From Acidobacteriaceae bacterium (lineage in GTDB: Bacteria > Acidobacteriota > Terriglobia > Terriglobales > Acidobacteriaceae), in assembly GCA_003134995.1 (NCBI GenBank), contig PLDC01000015.1:248001-312000 (forward strand): a DNA stretch of 64,000 nucleotides, read 5' to 3'. Every line of letters begins with the position of its first letter. Position 1 is the stretch's first letter. The notes under the pieces are model-generated. The model did not search any database. It was given only the letters and a program-made list of their open reading frames with translations, and was not told where the DNA came from. This document shows positions 53,743 through 62,020 of the stretch, in pieces. Both the position numbers and the translations under genes were made by a program.

Positions 53743-54753
53743 TTAGCGTTTTGTTCCTGTCGTCCCGCGAAACGCCGGCAGAACCTCGCGCTGGTAGATA
53801 TCGAGCGACTCTTCCTCGTCCCCGCACATCAAGTACAGATTGAACTGCGTGACCCCCACACTCGCCAGCTTATGCAATTTTTCCAGCTGCGCCTCGACCG
53901 GACCGACTACACAGAACCGATCGACCACTTCGTCAGAAACAAAATTCGCGTTGCTGCTCTCAACTTCGCAGTGATGCTGGTAATCGTAGCTGCCGCGATC
54001 CTGCACGTAGGCCGTCAGCGCCGCAGGCAGATCCTGCGGCTTGTATTGCCGGATTAAATCCATCACGTGATTCGAAACCAGCGCCGGAAACCAGCGCACC
54101 CGCTCGCGCGCTGTCTTCAAATCATCGGAAACCCAGACCGGAGCGGCCGACATCACTTCGATCTGATTTGCATCGCGTCCCGCCGCGCTAGCGCCTTCCC
54201 TAACGAAACCCATACACCACGAGATCAGATCCGGATCGGCAAACTGCAGAATGATCCCATCGGCAACGCGACCAGCCATGTGCAGCACTTTCGGCCCGTA
54301 GCCCGCGATCCACACCCGCGGCGGAATTTTGGCCCACGTCAGCCGGGTCGGCTGGCCTTCGTATTCAATTTCGCGACTGGCCGTAAGATCGCGAAAAATC
54401 TTTACCGCCGTTTCCAACTGCGACCAACTCACAGGCTTCTTGCCGAGCACGCGTCGCGAGCTATCTCCGCGCCCAATGCCAAGTTCCATCCTGCCGCCTG
54501 AAATCAGATTCAAAGTTGCGAACAGGCTCGAAGTAACCGTGAGATCGCGAACCGCAGGGTTGGTGACGAGCGTGCCAAGCCGCATCCGCTCTGTGTTCGC
54601 GGCCATCAGCGTGAGCAAAGGGTACGGGTCCATCCACAAAACGTGGGAATCGAAGAGCCATCCGTACTCGAACCCGCCCGCTTCAGCTTGGCGCGTCAGT
54701 CCGACAATGCGCTCGACGGAAATGTCCGGCTTCAAGGTAATGCCAAAATGCAT
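53743..54753 (-). CDS. LLM-class flavin/F420-dependent oxidoreductase (TIGR03842-like)
   Basis: A 336-aa luciferase-like monooxygenase fold protein. Motifs are MHFGITLKPD at the start, LTRQAEAGGFEYGWLFDSH, MRLGTLVTNPAVRD and ELGIGRGDSSRRV. ATG 54753 has AAAGGGG nine bases upstream and gives a family-like N-terminus. Some members of this subgroup use F420 rather than flavin; the cofactor cannot be decided here. Lying back to back with dihydropyrimidinase, it may act on pyrimidine or hydantoin derivatives, which is inference from position. Confidence 0.9.
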   Translation of the reverse strand: MHFGITLKPDISVERIVGLTRQAEAGGFEYGWLFDSHVLWMDPYPLLTLMAANTERMRLGTLVTNPAVRDLTVTSSLFATLNLISGGRMELGIGRGDSSRRVLGKKPVSWSQLETAVKIFRDLTASREIEYEGQPTRLTWAKIPPRVWIAGYGPKVLHMAGRVADGIILQFADPDLISWCMGFVREGASAAGRDANQIEVMSAAPVWVSDDLKTARERVRWFPALVSNHVMDLIRQYKPQDLPAALTAYVQDRGSYDYQHHCEVESSNANFVSDEVVDRFCVVGPVEAQLEKLHKLASVGVTQFNLYLMCGDEEESLDIYQREVLPAFRGTTGTKR

Positions 54754-54881
54754 GATGCCAGCCCCTTTCCTCACCGCCGCAATTATCCGGAAGTGAAGTG
54801 CGGCAGTTTAGCATAGAATTCATTTTCATCTCAGCGTGCTTTATCGCAACATGTTCATCGTAGAAAGAAGCGGAGGCATCG

Positions 54882-56279
54882 ATGGGCTTCGATACGATCA
54901 TCGCCAACGGATCCGTGGTGACCGCAACCGATACGTACGTGGCAGACGTTGCCATCGCGGATGGCAAGGTCGCGGCCATCGGCAAAGACCTTCCGCGAGA
55001 AAATGCCACAAAAGTTCTGGACGCCGCTGGAAAATATGTTTTCCCCGGCGGCATCGATGTTCACACGCATCTCGACATGCCCTTCGGAGGCACCACCAGC
55101 GCCGACGATTTTGAAACCGGCACGCGCGCCGCCGCTTTCGGCGGCACGACTACGCTGATCGACTTCGCCATTCAATACAAAGGCCAGCCGTTGCGGCAGG
55201 CTTTCGACACGTGGATGGACAAAGCTTCGAAGAAAGCCGTCTGCGATTATGCTTTTCACTGCATCGTCACCGACATCAGCGGCGGCCAACTGCAGCAGGT
55301 GAATGCGCTGGTGGACGAAGGCGTGACCAGCTTCAAGCTGTTCATGGCTTATCCCGGCGTGTTCATGCTCGACGACGCGAGCATCTTCCGCGCGCTGCAG
55401 ACCACCGCGAAAAACGGTGGACTCATCTGCATGCACGCCGAAAACGGCAGCGCGATCGACGTCATCGTGCAGCAGGCGCTCGCGGAAGGAAAGAAAGCTC
55501 CGAAGTATCACGCGCTCACTCGGCCCACCACCGCCGAGGCCGAAGCCGTTTCCCGCGCGATCGCGCTGGCTGAGATGGCGGGCGCGCCGATCTACATCGT
55601 GCACTTGAGTTGCAACGAGGCTCTCGAAAAAGTTCGCGAGGCGCGCGACCGCGGCCTGCCCGTTTACGCTGAAACGTGCCCGCAGTATTTGTATCTGTCG
55701 ATTGAAAACTTTGACGTTCCGGATTTTGAAGGCGCGAAATATGTTTTCACGCCACCGCTGCGCGAAAAATGGCATCAGGAAAAACTTTGGAACGGACTCA
55801 AGCGCGATCATCTGCAGGTCGTCTCCACCGATCACTGCCCATTCTGTTTCAAGGAGCAGAAGGAACTTGGGCGAGACGACTTCACCAAAATTCCCAACGG
55901 CGGACCGGGGATTGAACACCGCATGAGCCTGATTTACTCGGGCGGTGTCGCAGCGGGACGTTTCAGCGTGAACCGGTTCGTAGAACTCGTCGCCACCACT
56001 CCGGCAAAGCTGTTCGGTTTGTATCCGCGCAAAGGAACGATCGCCGTCGGCGGCGACGCCGATCTCGTGATCTTCGATCCCAAACGCGAGCACACGATCA
56101 GCGCGAAGACTCACCACATGCGCGTGGATTATTCGATGTTCGAAGGCATTCAGGTCACAGGTATGCCCGACGTAGTTCTATCGCGAGGGCGCGTCGTCGT
56201 CGAAAATGATAAATTCTTTGGCCGTGCCGGCCAGGGAGAGTTTCTGCGCCGCTCCACATATTCGCAGGTGAACGGCTAG
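54882..56279 (+). CDS. hydA: Dihydropyrimidinase (D-hydantoinase)
   Basis: A 465-aa amidohydrolase that opens dihydrouracil and dihydrothymine rings. Binuclear metal ligands are visible: HTH in GGIDVHTHLDMP, the carbamylated Lys in VTSFKLFMAYPG, His in CMHAENG, His in IVHLSCNEAL, and Asp in VSTDHCPF. GGAGG precedes the ATG. Length is standard. It starts a plus-strand pair with the downstream permease (14-base gap) and provides the middle step between the missing dehydrogenase and the ureidopropionase at 51-52 kb. Confidence 0.95.
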   Translation: MGFDTIIANGSVVTATDTYVADVAIADGKVAAIGKDLPRENATKVLDAAGKYVFPGGIDVHTHLDMPFGGTTSADDFETGTRAAAFGGTTTLIDFAIQYKGQPLRQAFDTWMDKASKKAVCDYAFHCIVTDISGGQLQQVNALVDEGVTSFKLFMAYPGVFMLDDASIFRALQTTAKNGGLICMHAENGSAIDVIVQQALAEGKKAPKYHALTRPTTAEAEAVSRAIALAEMAGAPIYIVHLSCNEALEKVREARDRGLPVYAETCPQYLYLSIENFDVPDFEGAKYVFTPPLREKWHQEKLWNGLKRDHLQVVSTDHCPFCFKEQKELGRDDFTKIPNGGPGIEHRMSLIYSGGVAAGRFSVNRFVELVATTPAKLFGLYPRKGTIAVGGDADLVIFDPKREHTISAKTHHMRVDYSMFEGIQVTGMPDVVLSRGRVVVENDKFFGRAGQGEFLRRSTYSQVNG

Positions 56280-56293
56280 CCAAGGAGAAACGA

Positions 56294-57271
56294 TTGTTCA
56301 CACCATCGAGTCTAACCATTGCGCTGTTGATGATGATCACGAGCGCCGTTTGCTGGGGTTCATGGGCGAACACATACAAGGGCGTCAAGGGCTACAGGTT
56401 TGAACTTTTCTACTGGGACTATGCCGTTGGGATTTTTCTGGTCTCACTCGTGCTCGCCTTCACCATGGGCAGCACGGGGAACGATTCGTCGAGTTTTCTG
56501 AATAACGTGCACGCGGCCGACACTTCAAACATTGTGAACGCGATGATTGGAGGAGCGTTATTCAATCTCGCCAATCTCCTGCTGGTCGCGGCGATCGACA
56601 TGGCTGGTCTCGCTGTAGCGTTTCCCATTTCAATCGGAATCGCACTCGTGGTCGGAACTGTGCTCAGCTATGCACTTCAGCCGCGAGGGAATGCCGTGCT
56701 GCTTGCTCTGGGCGTTGGCTGCGCTTTCGTGGCTGTTCTGCTGGATGGCAAGGCCTACGGCAGTCTCGCTGCTGCAGGGCGCTCGGTTTCAAAGAAAAGT
56801 CTGATCACGTGCGTGGTCTCAGGAGTTCTGATGGGCTTGTGGGCTCCGTTCATGACGCATGCGATGACGCGCGGTAATCCTCTCGGGCCTTACAGCGCTG
56901 CTGTGTTCCTCACGTTGGGAGCATTGCTCTCCTGCTTCATATGGAATATTTATTTCATGAAACACCCGCTCGTTGGAGAACCGGTAAGCTTCAGCGGATT
57001 TTTCCGCGGGCCAGCCTCAGGACATCTGTTGGGATTATTCGGAGGATGCATCTGGGGCGTCGGGACAGTGTTCAACCTGGTGGCCGCAAGCTTCACCGGC
57101 GTCGCCATTTCTTACGCTATTGGACAATCCGCTCCGATGGTCGCCGCGCTGTGGGGAATTCTCGCGTGGAAAGAATTTGAGAACTCGGGGCCTCGCGCCA
57201 AAGCGTATCTCGGCTTGATGTTTGTTTTTTACGCGCTGGCAATTTTTCTGGTGGCGCGCGCGAACGGATAG
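56294..57271 (+). CDS. DMT/GRP-type sugar or nucleoside permease
   Basis: A 325-aa membrane protein with ten predicted segments. The opening TSAVCWGSWANTYKGVKGY is typical of the GRP/RhaT-like branch of the drug/metabolite transporter superfamily. The start is TTG with AAGGAG six bases upstream. It follows the dihydropyrimidinase gene by 14 bases. The ligand is not readable; a pentose, nucleoside or pyrimidine product fits the context. Confidence 0.88.
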   Translation: MFTPSSLTIALLMMITSAVCWGSWANTYKGVKGYRFELFYWDYAVGIFLVSLVLAFTMGSTGNDSSSFLNNVHAADTSNIVNAMIGGALFNLANLLLVAAIDMAGLAVAFPISIGIALVVGTVLSYALQPRGNAVLLALGVGCAFVAVLLDGKAYGSLAAAGRSVSKKSLITCVVSGVLMGLWAPFMTHAMTRGNPLGPYSAAVFLTLGALLSCFIWNIYFMKHPLVGEPVSFSGFFRGPASGHLLGLFGGCIWGVGTVFNLVAASFTGVAISYAIGQSAPMVAALWGILAWKEFENSGPRAKAYLGLMFVFYALAIFLVARANG

Positions 57272-57596
57272 GGCGAGCGGGCGCACTCGCTAGAAAATCG
57301 ACAGCCGCTTGCCTGTCGGATCTATAACTGTTTTGTTTTCAGCGCAGCCTATATTCGCAAAAATGCGAAAAGTCGACGATCTCTTTCCAGAGCAACGCGT
57401 TAGAGCGCGTCCGTCCCCTACGTTAGCTTTTAGCAACTTTCGCATTAGAGGCGATTTAAGCCTCTCGAAATCGCGCGGTGTCCTCCAGGTGCTCCAAAGG
57501 GTCAGGTCGTCGCTGTGAGTGCCTCCTAGGCCCGTTAACAGGCATTCTGTGCGATGATCGAACCGGGAATTCGCCCCTGCCGCTGAAAAGCGTCGG

Positions 57597-57640
57597 CGTT
57601 TGTAATCAATAACTTAGGGCTAACATGTTGATTACAAACG
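57597..57640. repeat. 13-bp perfect inverted repeat
   Basis: CGTTTGTAATCAA (57597-57609) and TTGATTACAAACG (57628-57640) with an 18-base spacer. The AT-rich arms and long spacer look more like a two-site protein operator or recombination-type site than a terminator stem. Confidence 0.6.
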
Positions 57641-57667
57641 ATCAAAGGGGTCCCGAAAATCGGCCAG

Positions 57668-57703
57668 TGGAATCAGCAGCTTACGGCCAAGTCATTGATT
57701 CCA
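57668..57703. repeat. 8-bp inverted repeat near the nucleoside hydrolase stop
   Basis: TGGAATCA (57668-57675) and TGATTCCA (57696-57703) with a 20-base spacer, 28 bases beyond the previous repeat. Both repeats share an ATCA...TGAT core, hinting at a common binding protein. Confidence 0.45.
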
Positions 57704-57735
57704 TTGTGCGGCTTTCTCGTCGTCGAGGCGCTCGC

Positions 57736-58788
57736 CTACTTGCCTCTGATTCGGCTGATGAACATATTTAAAAATCGATCCGCGTCTGACGCCGTGCACA
57801 CTCGCGCATTCGGCTTGAGTTCGATAACGCCTTCGATTTCGTAGTGGTCCCCATGGAGCACGTTGTTCTCATTCGATCCCATGCGATTCGCTACGGTTTC
57901 TCCGCGAGTGAACTCGCCCTTCGTCTCCACATCGACGTGCATCTCTTTCAGCGTGCCCAGAGTCGGGTCGAGCGCAATCCCCACCGCGAGGGGATCGTAC
58001 ATCGCGGCGCCGCTGTATCCACTCTTCTCGCTGCGGGTCAAATAAAAATCGGCGATCTTGGCGATGAAGTCGCTCTGCGGCCCGTGAGACGACTGAAGCT
58101 CCGCAAGATATTTCCGCGTGATAAGAGTTCTTTCGCCCACATCGGAGCCCACCATCGTCACCATCCAGCCGGCGTTGAATACTATCTGGGCCGCTTCGGG
58201 GTCGTTATAAATATTCGCTTCCGCCGCGCCGTTAACATTTCCGCCGCCGATCGAGCCGCCCATGATGACGATATCTTTAACCAAGCCAGCAATCGATGGA
58301 TCTTTCGAAACCGCGAGCGCAATGTTGGTCAGCGGCCCCACCGGGATCAGCGTGATCTCATGCGGGTATTTGTGAATCATCTCGATGATGAGATCGGGAC
58401 CGAACCGCGGATCAGCTTTGCACTTGGAAGCGGGCAACTCAACGTTGGCCAGGCCATTCTTGCCATGCCAGAACTGGGCGGTGATCAGCTTCTGATTCAG
58501 CGGATGCTGCGCGCCTCGCGCGACCGTAACGTCGCAGCGTCCCGCGAGCGAAACGATTTTCAGCGCATTCTCCAGTCCCTGCTGAGAGTCCACGTTGCCA
58601 GGCACCACAGTCAGCGCTTCGACTTTGAACTCGGGAGAATTCAGCGCGAGGATGATCGCCATCGCGTCGTCGGTACCTGGATCAGTGTCAATGATTACGC
58701 GCCTCGGTGAAGATTGCGCGAACGCATTTGCCAGAAAAATAAGAACGAAGAACGAAATGAGAATGGAGATTGCTCGAAGGTGCTTCAT
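57736..58788 (-). CDS. Exported inosine-uridine-type nucleoside hydrolase
   Basis: A 350-aa protein with a signal peptide (ILISFFVLIFLANAFA) and the canonical calcium motif DTDPGTDD (Asp34, Asp36, Asp40, Asp41). Other family elements are EALTVVPGNVDSQQG, LIPVGPLTNIALAV and the strand IVIMGGSIGGGNVNG, then EANIYNDPEAAQIVF. It splits the N-glycosidic bond of nucleosides to ribose and base, here probably in the periplasm. It is the last gene of the cdd-deoA-nupC operon, 29 bases after the transporter gene. Confidence 0.93.
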   Translation of the reverse strand: MKHLRAISILISFFVLIFLANAFAQSSPRRVIIDTDPGTDDAMAIILALNSPEFKVEALTVVPGNVDSQQGLENALKIVSLAGRCDVTVARGAQHPLNQKLITAQFWHGKNGLANVELPASKCKADPRFGPDLIIEMIHKYPHEITLIPVGPLTNIALAVSKDPSIAGLVKDIVIMGGSIGGGNVNGAAEANIYNDPEAAQIVFNAGWMVTMVGSDVGERTLITRKYLAELQSSHGPQSDFIAKIADFYLTRSEKSGYSGAAMYDPLAVGIALDPTLGTLKEMHVDVETKGEFTRGETVANRMGSNENNVLHGDHYEIEGVIELKPNARVCTASDADRFLNMFISRIRGK

Positions 58789-58817
58789 AGGAAAATCCTT
58801 TCTTGAATGCCGGCGAC

Positions 58818-60047
58818 TTAGAGCAACATGCCCGCGATGGACGCCGACATCAGGTTCGCCATGGTTCCGGCCAGCATCGCGCGAACTCCGAGTCGCGCCA
58901 GTTCGCTTTTCTTATTAGGCGCGAGCGCCCCGATGCCGCCAATCTGAATTCCGATGGAGCTGAGGTTCGCGAAGCCGCATAGAGCAAATGTGGCGATCGT
59001 GAAAGAGCGCGGATCGAGCGCCGCTTTCATCGGACCGAGCATGGAAAATGCGACGAGTTCATTCAGCACCATGCGCGTGCCAAGCAAAGTTCCAATCACG
59101 CCGCAGTCGCGCCAGGGAACTCCGATCACCCATGCCACCGGAGCGAACACCGCTCCAAAAATCTTTTCCAGGCTTTCCGGGAACCACGCCACCCAGTGGT
59201 GAATCCCGCCCATAATGCCGTCTGCCAACGCGATCAAAGCCAAAAACGCGATTAGCATGGCCGCGATGTTTAAAGCCATATGCAGGCCGTCGGTCGTCCC
59301 TCGCGCGATCGCGCCTAACAGATTTTCTTCTTTCTCAGCTTCCTCTTCGCCTTCAGGCATGACAACTCGTCCGGCAGTCTTTGGCTGTTCGGTTTCGGGT
59401 ACGAGCATCTTCGCCATCAAAAGCGTTCCCGGCGCGGTCATGATCACGGCGCTGAGCAGGTGTTTGGGTTCTATGCCGAATGCAATGTAGGCCGCCATGA
59501 TTCCGCCGGAAACGTGGGCCATGCCGCTGGTCATCACGGTCATGAGTTCAGAGTGCGTGAGGTCCGGAAGAAATGGCCGGATGGTTACCGGGGCTTCGGT
59601 TTGTCCCATGAAAATGCTGGCCGCGATGTTGAGCGATTCCGCGCCACTGGCGCCCATGACGCGGGTCATGACCCACGCGGCTAGCTTGATGATGAGCTGC
59701 ATCACGCCGAAGTGATAAAGCACGGCGAAAAATGCGCAGATGAAAATAATAGTGGGAAGAACTTGAAAAGCGAAATAGAAGCCGAGGGACGAACCTTGCT
59801 TGCCGAGGTCGCCGAAAACAAACTGCGAACCGACGTAAGAGTAGCTCAGCAAGCGGCTCACGACGTTGCCGGCCGCGGAAAAAGCGCGACGTCCGGCGTC
59901 GACCCGGAGCACTATAACTGCGAAGGCCAACTGCAAGCCCAAACCCCAGGCCACGGTTTTCAGCCGAATGGCGCGGCGATTGGTGGAGAACGCGTAGGCC
60001 GACGCCAACATGGTGAAGAGGCCGAGGATTCCAGTGAAGCGTCCCAT
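58818..60047 (-). CDS. nupC: Concentrative nucleoside transporter (NupC/CNT family)
   Basis: A 409-aa membrane protein with the CNT architecture: an N-terminal segment FSTNRRAIRLKTVAWGLGLQ, a core with FMGQTEAPVTIRPFL, the conserved MTSGMAHVSGGIMAAY and, near the C-terminus, GVPWRDCGVIGTLLGTRMVL followed by YALCGFANLSSIGIQ-like sequence (here FALCGFANLSSIGIQ). It imports nucleosides with protons or sodium. Its ATG directly abuts the TGA of the phosphorylase gene, indicating translational coupling. Confidence 0.93.
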   Translation of the reverse strand: MGRFTGILGLFTMLASAYAFSTNRRAIRLKTVAWGLGLQLAFAVIVLRVDAGRRAFSAAGNVVSRLLSYSYVGSQFVFGDLGKQGSSLGFYFAFQVLPTIIFICAFFAVLYHFGVMQLIIKLAAWVMTRVMGASGAESLNIAASIFMGQTEAPVTIRPFLPDLTHSELMTVMTSGMAHVSGGIMAAYIAFGIEPKHLLSAVIMTAPGTLLMAKMLVPETEQPKTAGRVVMPEGEEEAEKEENLLGAIARGTTDGLHMALNIAAMLIAFLALIALADGIMGGIHHWVAWFPESLEKIFGAVFAPVAWVIGVPWRDCGVIGTLLGTRMVLNELVAFSMLGPMKAALDPRSFTIATFALCGFANLSSIGIQIGGIGALAPNKKSELARLGVRAMLAGTMANLMSASIAGMLL

Positions 60048-61403
60048 TCAGTTTTTCTCTCCGGGTTTTCCAATTACGCGATGAATCAACGGACGTTTCT
60101 CGCGCGCCGGCGCATCGGCAATCCGATAACTCTCTTCAAGCAACTGCCTCGCACGAGCGGCACGCGCTTCCGCATTGTAGTAAATCGTAGCGAGCGGGTC
60201 GCCCGCGGACACAGCGTCTCCGACTTTCTTATGGAGTACGATTCCGACTGCAGGGTCGACCGAATCTTCTTTGCGTTCGCGGCCTCCGCCAAGAATGACA
60301 CAGGCAGTGCCGATCTGTTCACACTGCAGAGTCGTGACATATCCGCTCTTCGGACTGGAAAGTGTCATCGAATGCTCAGCATGCGGAAGTTTCTTCGGAT
60401 CATCGATCGTTCGCGGATCTCCGCCTTGCAATTCCACCATCTGGCGAAACTTGTCGAGTGCTGCGCCCGAAGCGATCAGTTTTTCGCTTTGCCTTTTTCC
60501 TTCCGCGACCGTATCGGACACTCCTCCCAGATGCAGCATCCATCCGGCGAGTTCGAGGCAAAGCTGTCGTAAATCTTCTGGCCCCTCGCCGCGTAAGACG
60601 TCCACCACCTCGACGACTTCGAGCGCATTGCCAATCATGTTGCCCAGAGGCTGATCCATATCTGTAATCAGCGCTACTACCTGTTTGCCCATGCGCTCAC
60701 CGGTCTCGACCATGAGTTCAGCGAGAAAAGCAGCGTCTTTTTCGTTCTTCATGAACGCACCGGAGCCGGTCTTTACGTCGAGCACGAGCGCGTCGATACC
60801 CTCGGCAAGTTTTTTGCTCATGATGGAAGCGCAGATCAGATATGGGCTTTCCACGGTTCCAGTCACATCGCGCAGCGCGTAGAGTTTGCGATCCGCGGGA
60901 GCGATTTCAGCGGTCTGCCCGATCATGCAGCAACCGCAGGTCTTGAGCACGCGGCGAAAGTCAGCGACCGGAAGATTTACGTTGAAGCCGGGGATCGCTT
61001 CGAGCTTGTCTAGTGTGCCTCCAGTGTGCCCCAGGCCGCGACCGCTGATCATAGGCACGACCACGCCCGCGGCGGCGGCAAGTGGCGCGAGCACAAGCGA
61101 AGTCTTATCGCCCACGCCGCCGGTCGAATGCTTGTCCACTTTCTTGCCGGGCAGCGAGGAGAGGTCGAGCACTTCACCCGAGCGCAGCATTGCGTCGGTC
61201 AGCGCGGCGGTCTCGGCGCGAGTCATGCCGCGCAACACAACGGCCATCAGCCAGGCTGAAACCTGATAGTCGGGAGTATCACCGCGGGTGTAAGCGTTCA
61301 CAAGAGATTCGATTTCGTTTTGCGATAACTCGCCTCCATCGCGCTTCTTGCGAATCACATCGATGGCGCGAAAGCTTTGCGTCGAAGGCGAAGTTGGATT
61401 CAC
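60048..61403 (-). CDS. deoA: Pyrimidine-nucleoside / thymidine phosphorylase
   Basis: A protein of about 451 aa that converts thymidine, deoxyuridine or uridine plus phosphate to the base and (deoxy)ribose-1-phosphate. The family signature SGRGLGHTGGTLDKLEAIPG and the phosphate-binding KHSTGGVGDKTS are intact. A GTG start at 61403 overlaps the cdd stop as GTGA. The frame extends to 61517, but that part overlaps cdd and is Arg/Ser-rich non-family sequence. Which pyrimidine nucleoside is preferred cannot be told. Confidence 0.93.
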   Translation of the reverse strand: MNPTSPSTQSFRAIDVIRKKRDGGELSQNEIESLVNAYTRGDTPDYQVSAWLMAVVLRGMTRAETAALTDAMLRSGEVLDLSSLPGKKVDKHSTGGVGDKTSLVLAPLAAAAGVVVPMISGRGLGHTGGTLDKLEAIPGFNVNLPVADFRRVLKTCGCCMIGQTAEIAPADRKLYALRDVTGTVESPYLICASIMSKKLAEGIDALVLDVKTGSGAFMKNEKDAAFLAELMVETGERMGKQVVALITDMDQPLGNMIGNALEVVEVVDVLRGEGPEDLRQLCLELAGWMLHLGGVSDTVAEGKRQSEKLIASGAALDKFRQMVELQGGDPRTIDDPKKLPHAEHSMTLSSPKSGYVTTLQCEQIGTACVILGGGRERKEDSVDPAVGIVLHKKVGDAVSAGDPLATIYYNAEARAARARQLLEESYRIADAPAREKRPLIHRVIGKPGEKN

Positions 61404-61810
61404 TGGAGGCGGAATCCTTCTGGAAGAAGTTCGGTGATGTGAGCTTGTTTTGGTCCGTCGGCGCTCTGAAAGAAGATTGTCGCGTCGGGACCGAATTCGT
61501 AAATCACCTGACGGCATGCGCCGCAGGGCGAGCAGGGCACTCCCTGGTCATTGACTACGGATACCGCGCGGATCTCGATCTTCGGGCCGAGAGCGGCCAC
61601 AGCAGTGAAAATCGCGGTGCGCTCGGCGCAGTTGGTCATTCCGTAGGAAGCGTTTTCTACATTGCAACCCGAAAAGATTTTGCCGTTCGAGAGCAGGATG
61701 GCTGCGCCTACGCGGAACTTTGAGTAAGGCGCGTGCGCGTTCTTCATGACCTTTTTCGCAGACCGCAGCAATTGTGCCGAAACGTTAGCGGGCAGCGTCT
61801 TCGTGCGCAT
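61400..61810 (-). CDS. cdd: Cytidine deaminase
   Basis: A homotetrameric-type deaminase of about 136 aa converting (deoxy)cytidine to (deoxy)uridine. Zinc and catalytic residues are clear: Cys and Glu in MTNCAERTAIF, and the CxxC in PCSPCGACRQV. The N-terminal YSKFRVGAAILL and GCNVENASYG complete the family pattern. ATG 61810 gives the usual length; the frame is open to 61852. It is the first gene of the minus-strand operon and feeds uridine to the phosphorylase. Confidence 0.93.
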   Translation of the reverse strand: MRTKTLPANVSAQLLRSAKKVMKNAHAPYSKFRVGAAILLSNGKIFSGCNVENASYGMTNCAERTAIFTAVAALGPKIEIRAVSVVNDQGVPCSPCGACRQVIYEFGPDATIFFQSADGPKQAHITELLPEGFRLQ

Positions 61811-61959
61811 ATAGGGAATGGTTCCGCGGCAATCCGGCGAAATCGAGGGCAATTGTAAACCCTGGCTGCACGAATCATCGGCTTTTCTTGGACTCGGTTG
61901 AAGGGAGCCGGGTTAACCGCGCACAGCAGCCTCGCGTTGCGGGATTTCCTGCCGTACAA

Positions 61960-61991
61960 TTACTGCGCACGGCGGTTACTGCGCAAGGCGG
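61960..61991. repeat. Two adjacent 16-bp direct repeats between cdd and deoC
   Basis: TTACTGCGCACGGCGG (61960-61975) is followed at once by TTACTGCGCAAGGCGG (61976-61991), one mismatch. It lies 30 bases before the deoC start, right after a TACAAT that could be a -10. It looks like a tandem repressor or activator site for the divergent nucleoside genes. Confidence 0.5.
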
Positions 61992-62020
61992 GCCCGGTCT
62001 CGGGCCTAGAGTGTGGCGAA

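Larger units (their letters stand above)
57272..57735. other. Gene-free stretch between convergent genes, rich in inverted repeats
   Basis: About 460 bases with no convincing coding frame. A small stem TTCGCA/TGCGAA (57354-57369) lies near the plus-strand gene end, a GAGGC/GCCTC stem near 57450, and two longer inverted repeats near the minus-strand gene end (listed separately). Being between convergent stops, it could hold terminators for both, but no T-runs follow the stems. Confidence 0.45.

Noticed and set aside
58818-61517. Longer upstream starts for the phosphorylase (61517) and cytidine deaminase (61852)
   Set aside because: The extensions are not family-like; the GTGA overlap at 61400-61403 and ATG 61810 give standard lengths.
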